Source of the DNA: Actinobacillus porcitonsillarum
GTDB lineage: Bacteria > Pseudomonadota > Gammaproteobacteria > Enterobacterales > Pasteurellaceae
Direction of reading: 5' to 3'
Length of the DNA: 64,000 nt
Assembly: GCF_003101015.1 (NCBI RefSeq)
Contig: NZ_CP029206.1
Location: 310,001 to 374,000, forward strand
Shown here: in pieces, positions 38,107 through 47,406 of the stretch
Numbering within the stretch: the stretch's first letter is position 1
How the letters are laid out: every line of letters begins with the position of its first letter
The notes under the pieces: generated by a model
Database searches by the model: none
What the model saw: the letters and a program-made list of their open reading frames with translations, nothing else
Told to the model about the DNA's origin: nothing
Position numbers and translations under genes: made by a program

Positions 38107-38631
38107 TTATTCTTTGCGGAAAATACCACGAATCAGTTGAACAGAAAGGAAAAAGAGTAATGCGATTACCGCATAAAGCACATAGCTTACAATCGGGCGA
38201 GAAACCGTTTCATCGGCTTGCAGCGGCTTAATTGAAACAATGTTTCTAAACTCATTTAACCAGTTAATCCGCCAACCGTAGTATTTAATTTGCACACGTT
38301 GGTGCTCATTAGCATAGGCTTGCGCTTTGGCTTGAATATCCGCTGAACCAAATTTGAAATAAGGCGGTAAGCCCCAGCCGGTATCTTCATTACGGTAAAC
38401 CATGATTTTTTTCGTTTCAGGGTTTTCTGTAAAAAGGAAATAAACATCACGAACTTCGCCATCTGCCGGATTGGATTTGCTGATAACGCCGTCTTTATCC
38501 ATACGGCGAACTTCCATACCGGTAACAACCGTATCTTCATAACTTGGCATAGCGTAATTAACCGCGCCACCTAAGACGATGAAGAAAGAAAGCGACACTA
38601 AAATCAGAAAATATTTAAGGATAGCTTGCAT
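38107..38631 (-). CDS. DUF1523 family membrane protein
   Basis: A 174-residue protein with an N-terminal membrane segment (about 6-28) and a C-terminal one (about 148-168), leaving an exported or periplasmic middle domain of about 115 residues. The middle carries VYFLFTENPETKKIMVYRNEDTGWG and YYGWRINWLNEFRN, typical of DUF1523. The function is unknown. It lies 11 bp after ycfH on the same strand and so is probably cotranscribed. The match to DUF1523 is from memory of the family pattern. Confidence 0.75.
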   Translation of the reverse strand: MQAILKYFLILVSLSFFIVLGGAVNYAMPSYEDTVVTGMEVRRMDKDGVISKSNPADGEVRDVYFLFTENPETKKIMVYRNEDTGWGLPPYFKFGSADIQAKAQAYANEHQRVQIKYYGWRINWLNEFRNIVSIKPLQADETVSRPIVSYVLYAVIALLFFLSVQLIRGIFRKE

Positions 38632-38642
38632 AGTAAATGTCC

Positions 38643-39431
38643 TTATAAGTTAATTTTGAATAAGTTTTGCACATTTTGCGTGGTAATGCGAGCAAATTCT
38701 TCCGTTGAAACCCCTTTGAGGGTCGCAACATATTCACAAGTTTCACGCACATAAGCCGGTTGATTTGGTTTTCCTCGATAAGGAATCGGTGCCAAATAAG
38801 GCGAATCCGTTTCAATCAATAAACGATCAAGCGGTATTTTTCTCGCTACATCTCGCAATTCTTCTGCATTACGGAAGGTAATGATCCCAGAAATCGAGAT
38901 ATAAAAACCAATATCTAATGCCCGTTTTGCCATGGCATAATCTTCGGTAAAACAGTGCAATACGCCGCCACATTTTTCTGCGCCGTGTTGCTCTAGCATA
39001 TCCATTGTATCTTGACGCGCTGAGCGGGTGTGAATAATAAGAGGTTTATTCACTTTATTTGCTACTTCAATTTGTTGAGCAAATAGCTGCTGTTGCAGGG
39101 CTTTTGTTTCAGGCGTGTAGTGATAATCTAATCCCGTTTCACCAATCGCCACCACTTTTGGATCTTGTGCATATTGCCATAATTTTTCGTAGTCAAACGG
39201 TTCCTCTTCCACATTCAATGGGTGTACGCCACAACTTAACGACACATCATTACGATGAGCGGTTAATTGCTTCATGGCTTCAAATCGCCCTAATGTGGTA
39301 CACACAGAAAGAATATGCTGTACGCCCCGTTTTTTGGCGTTTTCAATGACTTCGTCCACATTTTTATGACGCGTTTCATAGTCTAATGCATCTAAGTGAC
39401 AGTGGGAGTCAATAATAAATAAATCGTTCAA
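38643..39431 (-). CDS. ycfH: TatD-family metal-dependent hydrolase YcfH
   Basis: Cytoplasmic metallo-hydrolase of the TatD DNase family. The 262-residue protein has the metal motif DSHCHLD at the N terminus, SCGVHPLN near residue 70, [13 protein letters not shown] near 98, [10 protein letters not shown] near 135, LHCFTED near 160 and [10 protein letters not shown] near 208, the full set for a YcfH-type enzyme. The best start is the TTG at 39431 with GGAAAG upstream. E. coli YcfH aligns over the whole length. Substrate in vivo unclear. Confidence 0.88.
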   Translation of the reverse strand: MNDLFIIDSHCHLDALDYETRHKNVDEVIENAKKRGVQHILSVCTTLGRFEAMKQLTAHRNDVSLSCGVHPLNVEEEPFDYEKLWQYAQDPKVVAIGETGLDYHYTPETKALQQQLFAQQIEVANKVNKPLIIHTRSARQDTMDMLEQHGAEKCGGVLHCFTEDYAMAKRALDIGFYISISGIITFRNAEELRDVARKIPLDRLLIETDSPYLAPIPYRGKPNQPAYVRETCEYVATLKGVSTEEFARITTQNVQNLFKINL

Positions 39432-39517
39432 AATGCTTTCCTAATCTCACTAAATTGGTTTGGCATTATACCGCAAATTCCTTAGTAAAAACTTAAGAAA
39501 ATGTGACCGCTTGCAAA

Positions 39518-39543
39518 TAAAAAATGCGGTTAAGCAACCACAT
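39518..39543 (-). terminator. Terminator after yeaD
   Basis: On the minus strand ATGTGGTT and AACCGCAT pair with one G-U around GCTT and are followed by a run of T. It lies 46 bases after the yeaD stop. Confidence 0.75.
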
Positions 39544-39589
39544 TTTTCTCATCTATACTAACCGTTAGAATGAATAACGTACGCCAATT

Positions 39590-40390
39590 TTATTTTCTCA
39601 CTCGAATAACAACACCAATTTGCTCATTTGGCTGTAATAATTGGCTAAGGCGTGCAGTTTCAACACAAACCATAGTTCGGTAACCCTGCTCGTTCATTCC
39701 GCTCATTGCTTTATGCCACGGGTTCCAAACAACAATTTCGCTCGCATGTTGGTGCGCAACCTCAATTTGTCGCTGATATCCGATATCTTCAATATAGCTA
39801 TCGCCTTGTGCAAGGTAAATTTCATCGACTAACTCTGCAATTTTTCTTGGAGAATCAACCGCTTGTTGCCGTTTCGTTAAGGCATTAAAGACTGTATTAG
39901 GTAAACCAAAAAGTTCGGTCTTTTCAATATCTTGAACATAGAAATAACTATGTAATGCTGCTTGAGCAGGCTCTTTACCAAGATGGGTAAAGCACAGTTC
40001 ACAGGTTTCGCCCAACGCCATCTCCATTTTAGCTTCTAGGTTTTTGTTTTCATCAAACAAAGAAAATGTAAGTTTAACATTCTCTTCTTGCTCTACATAA
40101 TCGGTAAGTTCCCATAAGCGATTGCGAGCAGTACCATGAGCCGGCTGTTTGGCTGCTCCAAACCAAGGATAGCAAATCGGCACACCACCTCGAATCGCCT
40201 GACCAAGGCTAAAAGGTTCAACCTCACTTAACCAGAATACATCTTGATTAGCATGAGCTGGCTTCCAGCTTAATAATTGAGCGCCTTGTAGCGAAATTTT
40301 TGCACTCATTAAAGCATGCTTAATTTCAAGAACAGGAATATCGTTATAATTCACGAATTGGCATGTTGGTGGTAGGGTTAATGTTTTCAT
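39590..40390 (-). CDS. yeaD: D-hexose-6-phosphate epimerase-like protein YeaD
   Basis: Aldose-1-epimerase-fold enzyme of the glucose-6-phosphate 1-epimerase type. The 266-residue protein has GAQLLSWKP near residue 35, IRGGVPICYPWFG near 65 and VVWNPWHKAMSG near 225, diagnostic of YeaD. The likely catalytic His and Glu lie in LHSYFYV (about 142) and CVETARLS (about 247). Single-gene unit. It carries an uptake-signal core inside (39858-39866). Its hexose-6-phosphate specificity fits a cell that also carries an Afu-type transporter, though the genes are not linked. Confidence 0.87.
   Translation of the reverse strand: MKTLTLPPTCQFVNYNDIPVLEIKHALMSAKISLQGAQLLSWKPAHANQDVFWLSEVEPFSLGQAIRGGVPICYPWFGAAKQPAHGTARNRLWELTDYVEQEENVKLTFSLFDENKNLEAKMEMALGETCELCFTHLGKEPAQAALHSYFYVQDIEKTELFGLPNTVFNALTKRQQAVDSPRKIAELVDEIYLAQGDSYIEDIGYQRQIEVAHQHASEIVVWNPWHKAMSGMNEQGYRTMVCVETARLSQLLQPNEQIGVVIRVRK
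39858..39866 (-). repeat. Uptake signal core inside yeaD
   Basis: ACCGCTTGT in the yeaD coding region, an intragenic copy of the Apl-type uptake motif. Confidence 0.6.
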
Positions 40391-40570
40391 AAAATTTCTC
40401 CTTTAAATAATTAGAATTTATTATTCATGCGCGTTGCTTTATTCATCACACGAATGCAACATAATAGGGCTGTTTTAAAAGCAAATTTAGCTAGGTATTA
40501 TGCTAACATGGAAAAAAATGAGCTTCTATGATCGAAAGCTGAATCTGTGAAGTGTGTCAAAATTTTAAAA

Positions 40571-40606
40571 TAAACCCGCTTTTTCATTAAGATAAAAGCG
40601 GGTTTA
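40571..40606 (-). terminator. Terminator after mrcB
   Basis: TAAACCCGCTTTT and AAAAGCGGGTTTA form a 13-bp perfect stem with a short loop, seven bases past the mrcB stop; T-rich sequence follows on the minus strand. Confidence 0.88.
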
Positions 40607-40613
40607 CATCATA

Positions 40614-43019
40614 TTACTCTGCAGTTGGTGCAATCTCTTCTGTCGGAACAGCTTGTTGTTCTTCCGGCACCTCGGCTTTAGTATTTTCGGTTTGAGGTTT
40701 ACTTAAAGAAAGTGCTTCCAATACTGTTGGTTTTTCAGCCTCAATAACAGCACCTGCGGAAGTGCAATAACGCTGTCCTCGATCTCGCCACATTGGGATT
40801 TGGCGGCTGTTATCGCAGTTAATACTGCCATAACTATTGATCCCCACCCATTGAATATTTTTCGATTTTGGCAGGCTGAATTTTGTCGGCGATGCACGTT
40901 TTAAGTACTCTTTATAAACATACAATGCCCCACTTGAACCGGTTAAATAAGTATCGGAGTTGTTATCCTTCCCTAACCACACAGTAGTTACATTTTCGCC
41001 GTCAATACCCGCAAACCATGTATCACGTGCATTATTAGTCGTACCCGTTTTACCGGCAAGACGTAAATGAGCAAACTCATTTTGTAAGCTACGTGCTGTT
41101 CCTCGCTCAACCACTTGTTGCATTGCATACAACGTTTGAATGGTCGCTTCTTCAGGTAATACTCGTTCGCTTACGGCGTCAAGGTTACGTTGATAAAGTG
41201 GTTTACCATCATGCCCTGTAATGGATTCAATCGTGGTTAAAGGCACTTTTAAGCCATTATTTGCCAGTACTTGGTAAGATTTTGTCACATCATAAGGCGA
41301 AATAGAGTATGAACCGAGCAACATTGCGGGGTACGCTGGGATTTCAACTTTATCCCATCCCATTTCTTTTTGTTTTTCAATGACCTTTTTCAAACCATAC
41401 TTCATACCAATATTTACCGTTGGGATGTTCAATGAGCGCACTAAGGCATCCATCAACATAACAGAACCACTAAAACGCTTATCGTAGTTTTTTGGTGACC
41501 AAGGTGCTGAGCCTTTGGTATAAATTGTAATCGGTTTATTATCAATTGGCGTATTTAAACGGAAGCTTTTTGGATTCGATAACGCAATCGCATAAATGGA
41601 TGGTTTGACTAAAGAACCAATTTGTCGCTTCGTTTGAATCGCACGGTTAAAGCCGGCAAACTGTGTTAAGCGGTCGCCCACAATAGCACGCACTTTCCCC
41701 GTTTTATATTCCGCTACAACAATCGCCGATTGTAAGTCTTTGATTTTCTTATCACTATTTTCTAAATCTTCTAAACCGTTAATGACTGCTTGTTCCGCGG
41801 AACGTTGCTGCTTACGATCTAAGGTCGTAAAAATCTTCGCCCCCGATAATAATGCAATACGATTCTCACCTAGCTCATTTTTAAGGTCTAAATTTAAGGC
41901 TTGCATAAAGGCAGGCTGTTGGCGATAAATTGTGCCTTTTTCTTTAACCCCAAGCGGTTGCTTAATTAAAAATTCATAATCGCTTTGCGTAATCGCATTA
42001 TTTTCTTGGAGTAATTTTAGCACCACATTACGGCGCTCAATCGCTGCCTGTGGGTGTCGCCATGGGTTATACAACGAAGGACCTTTTACCATTCCAACTA
42101 ACAACGCCATTTGTGAAGGCGTAATTTCTTGAATTGGACGACCAAAATAAAATTGGCTGGCAAGCGCAAAACCGTGAATTTGATAACTTCCGTTTTGACC
42201 TAAATAAATTTCATTGAGGTAAGTCTCTAAAATTTTATTTTTATCGTAACGTGCATCTAAAATTAGCGACATTAACGCTTCATTCACTTTTCGGCTTAAT
42301 GATTTTTCACTGCTTAAAAAGAGGTTCTTAACCAATTGTTGGGTTAAAGTACTCGCCCCTTGCACTGTTCTACCGGCTTGGTAGTTTGCCACCAAAGCAC
42401 GTGCAATCCCCATTGGGCTGATACCATCATGCTGATAAAAACGTTTATCTTCCGTTAAAAGTAACGCTTGAATCAAAAAATAAGGATATTGCTGTAAACG
42501 AAGCGCTTGGCGTTCTTCATCACTTTCAGAATGGATCATTGCAATCAGTTTAGGATCCAAACGGAATTCTTCCACCAACTTTTGTTGCACAAGATCTTCT
42601 ATATACGTTAAACGATCATTTTGAAAGCGAAGTCTTAATACTCGCTGTGCTTCCGGCGTTTCAGGAAACGGGAAAGCTCGGCGTAACATCACAATATTAT
42701 TTTCTTCGATTTTGAAGTCGCCCGGCGTTGCGATTTGAGAAACTTGACGATAGCCGTTATCTAATAGTGCGGTTTTTGTTTGTTCTAGCGTTAGGTTATC
42801 TTCAATCCGGATACTTTCAATACGTGCATAAACCTCCGCAGGCAGTTGCCACACTTGCCCGTCCATTTTCGTCCGTATCTTACCGTCTAGATAAATGGCG
42901 TAAAATGCCATAAAGCTGGCACAAACCAGCCCCACTTTTAAACCTGTCGCCATAAAGCTCGAAAATATCGATCTTTTTTCAGGCGCTTTTTCTTGTTGTT
43001 CCAATTCAGGATTTGACAT
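40614..43019 (-). CDS. mrcB: Penicillin-binding protein 1B (bifunctional)
   Basis: Class A PBP making and cross-linking peptidoglycan. From the start at 43019 (MSNPELEQQEKAPEK) it has 801 residues. It has a short cytoplasmic tail, one transmembrane helix (about 24-42), then a UB2H-like domain (about 55-130) marking PBP1B, which receives LpoB-type activators in E. coli. The glycosyltransferase domain has EDKRFYQHDGIS, GASTLTQQLVKNLFL and KILETYLNEIYLG. The transpeptidase has SLVKPS, SLN and KTGTTN. A Glu/Pro-rich tail of about 45 residues ends it. An upstream ATT-type extension is rejected. Confidence 0.94.
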   Translation of the reverse strand: MSNPELEQQEKAPEKRSIFSSFMATGLKVGLVCASFMAFYAIYLDGKIRTKMDGQVWQLPAEVYARIESIRIEDNLTLEQTKTALLDNGYRQVSQIATPGDFKIEENNIVMLRRAFPFPETPEAQRVLRLRFQNDRLTYIEDLVQQKLVEEFRLDPKLIAMIHSESDEERQALRLQQYPYFLIQALLLTEDKRFYQHDGISPMGIARALVANYQAGRTVQGASTLTQQLVKNLFLSSEKSLSRKVNEALMSLILDARYDKNKILETYLNEIYLGQNGSYQIHGFALASQFYFGRPIQEITPSQMALLVGMVKGPSLYNPWRHPQAAIERRNVVLKLLQENNAITQSDYEFLIKQPLGVKEKGTIYRQQPAFMQALNLDLKNELGENRIALLSGAKIFTTLDRKQQRSAEQAVINGLEDLENSDKKIKDLQSAIVVAEYKTGKVRAIVGDRLTQFAGFNRAIQTKRQIGSLVKPSIYAIALSNPKSFRLNTPIDNKPITIYTKGSAPWSPKNYDKRFSGSVMLMDALVRSLNIPTVNIGMKYGLKKVIEKQKEMGWDKVEIPAYPAMLLGSYSISPYDVTKSYQVLANNGLKVPLTTIESITGHDGKPLYQRNLDAVSERVLPEEATIQTLYAMQQVVERGTARSLQNEFAHLRLAGKTGTTNNARDTWFAGIDGENVTTVWLGKDNNSDTYLTGSSGALYVYKEYLKRASPTKFSLPKSKNIQWVGINSYGSINCDNSRQIPMWRDRGQRYCTSAGAVIEAEKPTVLEALSLSKPQTENTKAEVPEEQQAVPTEEIAPTAE

Positions 43020-43039
43020 GATTTCAAACCAAAAAGTAA

Positions 43040-43082
43040 AAGCGGTGAGATTTTGCAAAAGATTTACGAAATATCACCGCTT
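43040..43082 (-). terminator. Inverted uptake-signal hairpin after menB
   Basis: AAGCGGTGA and TCACCGCTT bound a 43-base stem-loop with T-rich sequence next on the minus strand, 13 bases past the menB stop and just upstream of mrcB. Confidence 0.75.
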
Positions 43083-43094
43083 GCTTCGTATGGA

Positions 43095-43952
43095 TTATGG
43101 ATTGCGTTTAAACTTACTAAAGTCTGGGGCGCGTTTTTCGTTAAATGCGTTACGACCTTCTTGGCCTTCTTCTGTCATGTAGAACAACATCGTTGCATTA
43201 CCTGCTAATTCTTGAAGACCCGCTTGTCCGTCACAGTCCGCATTTAACGCTGCTTTTAAGCAACGTAATGCAATCGGGCTGTTGCGTAGCATTTCACGAC
43301 ACCAACGCACCGTTTCTTTTTCCAAATCTGCATAAGGCACAACGGTATTTACCAAGCCCATCTCTAAGGCTTCTTTCGCATCATATTGACGGCATAAAAA
43401 CCAAATTTCACGCGCTTTTTTCTGCCCAACGATACGCGCCATATAACTTGCACCCCAACCGCCATCGAATGAACCCACTTTCGGGCCTGTTTGACCGAAA
43501 ATCGCATTTTCTGCGGCGATGGTTAAGTCACAAAGCATATGTAAAACGTGACCGCCACCAATCGCATAACCCGCCACCATTGCCACCACAGGCTTCGGAC
43601 AGCTACGAATATCACGTTGGAAATCCAATACGTTTAAGTGATGTACGCCACTATCGTCTTTATAACCGCCGTAGTCGCCACGTACTTTTTGATCGCCGCC
43701 AGAACAAAATGCTTTTTCACCTTGACCTGTTAAAACAATCACACCGATTTTTTCGTCAAAACGTGCATCAGAGAAAGCTTGAATCATCTCTTTTACTGTT
43801 TGCGGACGGAATGCATTACGCACTTCAGGACGATTAATGGTAATTTTTGCGATACCATCTGTCGATTTGTGATAAAGAATATCAGTATAACCTTCGCTAT
43901 GATCCACCCATTCAACAGGGGCATAAAGAACATCATCTTTTGGATTTTGCAT
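43095..43952 (-). CDS. menB: 1,4-dihydroxy-2-naphthoyl-CoA synthase
   Basis: Crotonase-family enzyme closing the naphthoquinone ring in menaquinone synthesis. From the ATG at 43952 it has 285 residues, the same as E. coli Men[31 protein letters not shown] and [13 protein letters not shown] are exact hallmarks. AAGGA lies at the right distance; a longer frame from 43973 would need an ATT start. No other men genes are adjacent. Menaquinone supports the anaerobic respiration typical of this family. Confidence 0.97.
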   Translation of the reverse strand: MQNPKDDVLYAPVEWVDHSEGYTDILYHKSTDGIAKITINRPEVRNAFRPQTVKEMIQAFSDARFDEKIGVIVLTGQGEKAFCSGGDQKVRGDYGGYKDDSGVHHLNVLDFQRDIRSCPKPVVAMVAGYAIGGGHVLHMLCDLTIAAENAIFGQTGPKVGSFDGGWGASYMARIVGQKKAREIWFLCRQYDAKEALEMGLVNTVVPYADLEKETVRWCREMLRNSPIALRCLKAALNADCDGQAGLQELAGNATMLFYMTEEGQEGRNAFNEKRAPDFSKFKRNP

Positions 43953-44080
43953 TTTTTGTTCCTTTCTAATCAAAAATAAAAAATTCGATCAATTATAGCC
44001 GAATTCAGTTTGATGAGAAGAAAAAGCGGTCAAATTTGCAAAATATTTTACAAACTTGACCGCTTATTACGATGATTTGG

Positions 44081-45787
44081 CTAATTTTTAATAACCTTCA
44101 CAACACCATTCAGTTTCATTAAACGCTGAATAACAACATAAAGGTGTGCATTGTCCGTCACTGAAATTTGCAATTTGACTTGGTAATTTCCATTCTCTTT
44201 TGGCTGGCTATGAACCGCACCAATGTTGCTATTTAAGGCGGCAATGGTATTCGTCAGACTTGCTAAAACACCCGGTTGGTTCTTAATTTCAAGCTCAATA
44301 TCGACATCTTGATTTTCCGGTTTTTCTTCTTCCACCAAAATTTCATCAAGACTTTCAAGATGTTTTAGTGCCTGTTTGATTTTAGAACGGGCTTTTGCGC
44401 TCACAACAAAGCTGAGCCAAGAAGGGCTTGGGCGTTTCCCTTCTTCTGTTAAAATTTCAATGGTTTGCCCTGATTGTAACGGTTGTGAAATCGGGTAAGG
44501 TTGTCTATCCACAATCGCCCCCACACAACGATCACCAATATCAGAGTGAACTGCATAGGCAAAATCAATCGGTGTTGCCTTAGCCGGTAACTCAACAATG
44601 CGTCCTTTCGGTGTAAAGACATAAATATCATTTGAGAAAAGATCCGATTTGACATTTTCGATAAATTCTTCGGAATTGCCAGCGCTTTGTTGCAACTCAA
44701 TAATGCTTTGTAGCCATTTTTGTGCTTTTTGTTGCACAGTGGTTGCTTTAAGTGGTTCATCGGTATAGCGCCAAAATGCCGCAACGCCTAATTCCGCCAT
44801 TTGATCCATCTCTTCTGTACGGATTTTCACTTCAATCGGTAAACCTTTATGTCCAATCATTGACGTGTGAAGAGATTGATAGCCGTTAGTTTTCGGCACC
44901 GCAATATAATCTCGTACTTGGTAAGGACGAGGTTTATATAAAGCGTGAACTTGTCCTAACGCACGATAGCAATTATCAACATTTTCAACCACCACGCAAA
45001 ACGCATAAATATCTAAAATGGAGCGGAAACGTTGATCACGCTGACGTAATTTGTGGTAAAGAGAATAAAGATGTTTCTCACGACCGTAAATACGGGCTTT
45101 AATACCGAACTCCATTAAACGGCTTTCAATTTCGTGAGAAATTTTCGCTAATAAATCCTGACGTGTCCCTCGCGCCATATCAATTGCCATACGAAGCACG
45201 TTATAACGATGCGGATACATCGCTTTAAAACAAAGATCTTCTAATTCATTTTTAAGGTGGGTAATCCCCAAACGGTGCGCAAGAGGGCTATAAATCTCAA
45301 GCGTTTCTTTCGCAATTCGCATTCGTTTATCCGGGCGTAAAGCACCAAGTGTACGCATATTGTGAGTACGGTCGGCTAATTTGATTAAAACGACACGAAT
45401 ATCTTTGGTCATCGCCAAAATCATTTTGCGGAAATTTTCCACCTGAGCTTCTTGGCGAGTACGGAATTTTAATTTATCTAACTTAGAAACACCTTGCACA
45501 ATTTCTGCCACATTTGAACCAAATTCAGCAGCAAGCTGTTCTTCTGTATAGGGGGTGTCTTCAATAACATCGTGCAATAATGCCGCCATAACAGCTTCAT
45601 GATCAAGCTTCATCTCTGCAATGATGCCGGCAACCGCCACCGGATGCGTAATATAGGGTTCGCCACTTGAGCGGGTTTGCCCTTCGTGAGCATCTCGTGC
45701 GATGACAAAAGCACGTTTGACTAACTCTATTTTATCTGCCGGTAAGTAAGTTTGAATAATGCGATCTAAAGGTTCAAAAAGATACAC
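44081..45787 (-). CDS. spoT: SpoT-like (p)ppGpp hydrolase/synthetase lacking the helical/zinc-finger region
   Basis: Bifunctional guanosine tetraphosphate enzyme. Starting at the GTG at 45787 (VYLFEPLDRII aligns with E. coli MYLFESLNQLI; GGGG six bases upstream) it has 568 residues against about 680-705 usually. The HD hydrolase (THPVAV, HDVIEDTP, residues about 45-85), the synthetase domain (GREKHLYSLY, KTNGYQSLHTSMIG, VKIRTEEMDQMAELGVA) and the TGS domain (about 385-450) are intact. After KARSKIKQALKHLESLDE the sequence goes almost straight to the C-terminal ACT domain (IELEIKNQPGVLASLTNTI). The helical, zinc-finger/RIS part is missing in frame. It follows rpoZ as in E. coli. Catalysis should be intact but regulation altered. 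Confidence 0.9.
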   Translation of the reverse strand: MYLFEPLDRIIQTYLPADKIELVKRAFVIARDAHEGQTRSSGEPYITHPVAVAGIIAEMKLDHEAVMAALLHDVIEDTPYTEEQLAAEFGSNVAEIVQGVSKLDKLKFRTRQEAQVENFRKMILAMTKDIRVVLIKLADRTHNMRTLGALRPDKRMRIAKETLEIYSPLAHRLGITHLKNELEDLCFKAMYPHRYNVLRMAIDMARGTRQDLLAKISHEIESRLMEFGIKARIYGREKHLYSLYHKLRQRDQRFRSILDIYAFCVVVENVDNCYRALGQVHALYKPRPYQVRDYIAVPKTNGYQSLHTSMIGHKGLPIEVKIRTEEMDQMAELGVAAFWRYTDEPLKATTVQQKAQKWLQSIIELQQSAGNSEEFIENVKSDLFSNDIYVFTPKGRIVELPAKATPIDFAYAVHSDIGDRCVGAIVDRQPYPISQPLQSGQTIEILTEEGKRPSPSWLSFVVSAKARSKIKQALKHLESLDEILVEEEKPENQDVDIELEIKNQPGVLASLTNTIAALNSNIGAVHSQPKENGNYQVKLQISVTDNAHLYVVIQRLMKLNGVVKVIKN

Positions 45788-45897
45788 GCTACACCCCACA
45801 AAAGATAAAAAAACGGATAACGAACAATTTGCAATATTTTCGGTTAATGTAACCGCTTGCTTTTAAATTGTCCATTATCCATTTAAAAGATAATAAA

Positions 45898-46179
45898 TTA
45901 AGCTTTAGCTTGAACGTCTGCTAAGAAAGAAATGGCTTCTTTTTCTGCAATATCTTGTTGAGCCGCTTGGTGATTATCAAATTGATCCATAATCTCGCTG
46001 TTGATTAAACCTTCTTCGATCTCACGTAATGCAATCACTGTCGGTTTATCGCCTTCTTCCGGCACTAACGGTTCACGAGTGTGAAGTTGGATTTGTCTTG
46101 CACGACGTGCTGCAGTTAAAATTAAATCAAAACGGTTGCCGATTTTTTCTGCGGCAGCTTGAACGGTTACACGAGCCAT
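45898..46179 (-). CDS. rpoZ: RNA polymerase omega subunit
   Basis: Small RNA polymerase subunit helping assembly and ppGpp binding. The 93-residue protein starts [23 protein letters not shown] (in part) and has [14 protein letters not shown], both typical. It precedes spoT by about 110 bp, the conserved order. An ATG with AAGGA-like leader is used. An inverted AACGGTT/AACCG repeat lies between it and spoT. Confidence 0.96.
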   Translation of the reverse strand: MARVTVQAAAEKIGNRFDLILTAARRARQIQLHTREPLVPEEGDKPTVIALREIEEGLINSEIMDQFDNHQAAQQDIAEKEAISFLADVQAKA

Positions 46180-46307
46180 TTTATTACTCCAAAGGATTTT
46201 GCAAAATTCATTCTTCTAAAAGATCGGAGATTATACAAAAATTCCCACATTCTGACAATGAAAAGCAAAGGATCTGTTTGGTAAAATATTTTTACATCAT
46301 TTGCTAT

Positions 46308-47354
46308 TTACTCATTTTTCAGCAAGAAAACCCCATGCCCAGAGAAATGAATATAGGCTTCAGTAATATGCGTATTAAAATGTTCGGGATTTGCATTGAT
46401 GAGTAATTCTTTACTTCCCCATTCAGCGATAATTTCCCAATGATTTCCCATATAAACTGCATTTTTTATTTTACAATACTGTGCTTTTTCGCCATGTGTT
46501 TGTAAACTAATCGCTTCAGGTCTAATACCGACTAAACATTTTCCATCATTTAAGCCGAATTGTTCACTATTTGGTAAGGCAAACTGATAGCCTTGAACAG
46601 AAACCACCCCATGTTTGAGCTCTCCTTCAAAAATACTACTTTCTCCCATGAAATTCGCCAAAAAGAGAGAATTTGGTCGGAGATATAATTCTTTAGCTGG
46701 TGCTTTTTGCATAATTTTACCTTTATGCATCACAATAACTTCATCGGATACAGCAAACGCTTCTGTTTGATCATGGGTAACATAGAGAGAGGTAATACCT
46801 AAGCTTTGTTGTAATTCTCGGATTTTTTCTCGCATTGCTCGTCGTAAATTCGCATCTAAATTACTTAATGGCTCATCAAAAAGTAATACCTTAGGTTTAA
46901 GCACCAATGCTCGAGCTAATGCAACACGTTGTTGCTGTCCCCCTGAAATTTGATCGACATAACGATCTTCAAACCCAGCTAAATCAACCAGCTCTAATGC
47001 TTCTTTCACTCTCTGCTGAAGCTCCGGTCCTTTTACGCCTTGCATTTTTAGTCCATAACCTACGTTATCGCCAATAGACATATGCGGAAAGAGTGCGTAG
47101 GACTGAAACACAATACATATATCTCGATTTTGAATAGAAGATTTTGTTACATCTTGTCCATCAATAAATATTTGACCTTCTGTCGGGCTTTCCAGCCCTG
47201 CAACAAGACGTAATATTGTCGTTTTTCCACAACCAGATGGACCTAATAAAGTGACCATTGTGCCACGTTTAATCGTTAAATCTAAGTTATCAATAACTAC
47301 CGTTTTACCGAAAGATTTTGTAATGTTTTTTAATACTAAGAAATTGTTGCTCAT
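46308..47354 (-). CDS. afuC: ABC transporter ATP-binding protein (AfuC/FbpC type)
   Basis: Nucleotide-binding subunit of the Afu transporter, 348 residues from the ATG at 47354 (AGGT upstream). Walker A is GPSGCGKTT (residues about 36-44), the ABC signature is [15 protein letters not shown], Walker B is [12 protein letters not shown], and the switch His is in [11 protein letters not shown]-terminal TOBE-like domain follows (about 240-348). It is the last of three genes afuA-B-C on the minus strand. The older label is ferric transport ATPase (FbpC). AfuA homologues in Actinobacillus pleuropneumoniae have been shown to bind sugar phosphates, so this ATPase may energise sugar-phosphate import. 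Confidence 0.88.
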   Translation of the reverse strand: MSNNFLVLKNITKSFGKTVVIDNLDLTIKRGTMVTLLGPSGCGKTTILRLVAGLESPTEGQIFIDGQDVTKSSIQNRDICIVFQSYALFPHMSIGDNVGYGLKMQGVKGPELQQRVKEALELVDLAGFEDRYVDQISGGQQQRVALARALVLKPKVLLFDEPLSNLDANLRRAMREKIRELQQSLGITSLYVTHDQTEAFAVSDEVIVMHKGKIMQKAPAKELYLRPNSLFLANFMGESSIFEGELKHGVVSVQGYQFALPNSEQFGLNDGKCLVGIRPEAISLQTHGEKAQYCKIKNAVYMGNHWEIIAEWGSKELLINANPEHFNTHITEAYIHFSGHGVFLLKNE

Positions 47355-47406
47355 ATAATTACCTATCAATATTGTTATTGTCTTACCGTATTTTTTATCA
47401 TTTTCT

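Noticed and set aside
46846-47300. afuC naming as a plain iron (FbpC) ATPase
   Set aside because: ATPase motifs do not tell the substrate; the binding protein and CRP site favour sugar phosphate, so the ferric label was not used as the main call.
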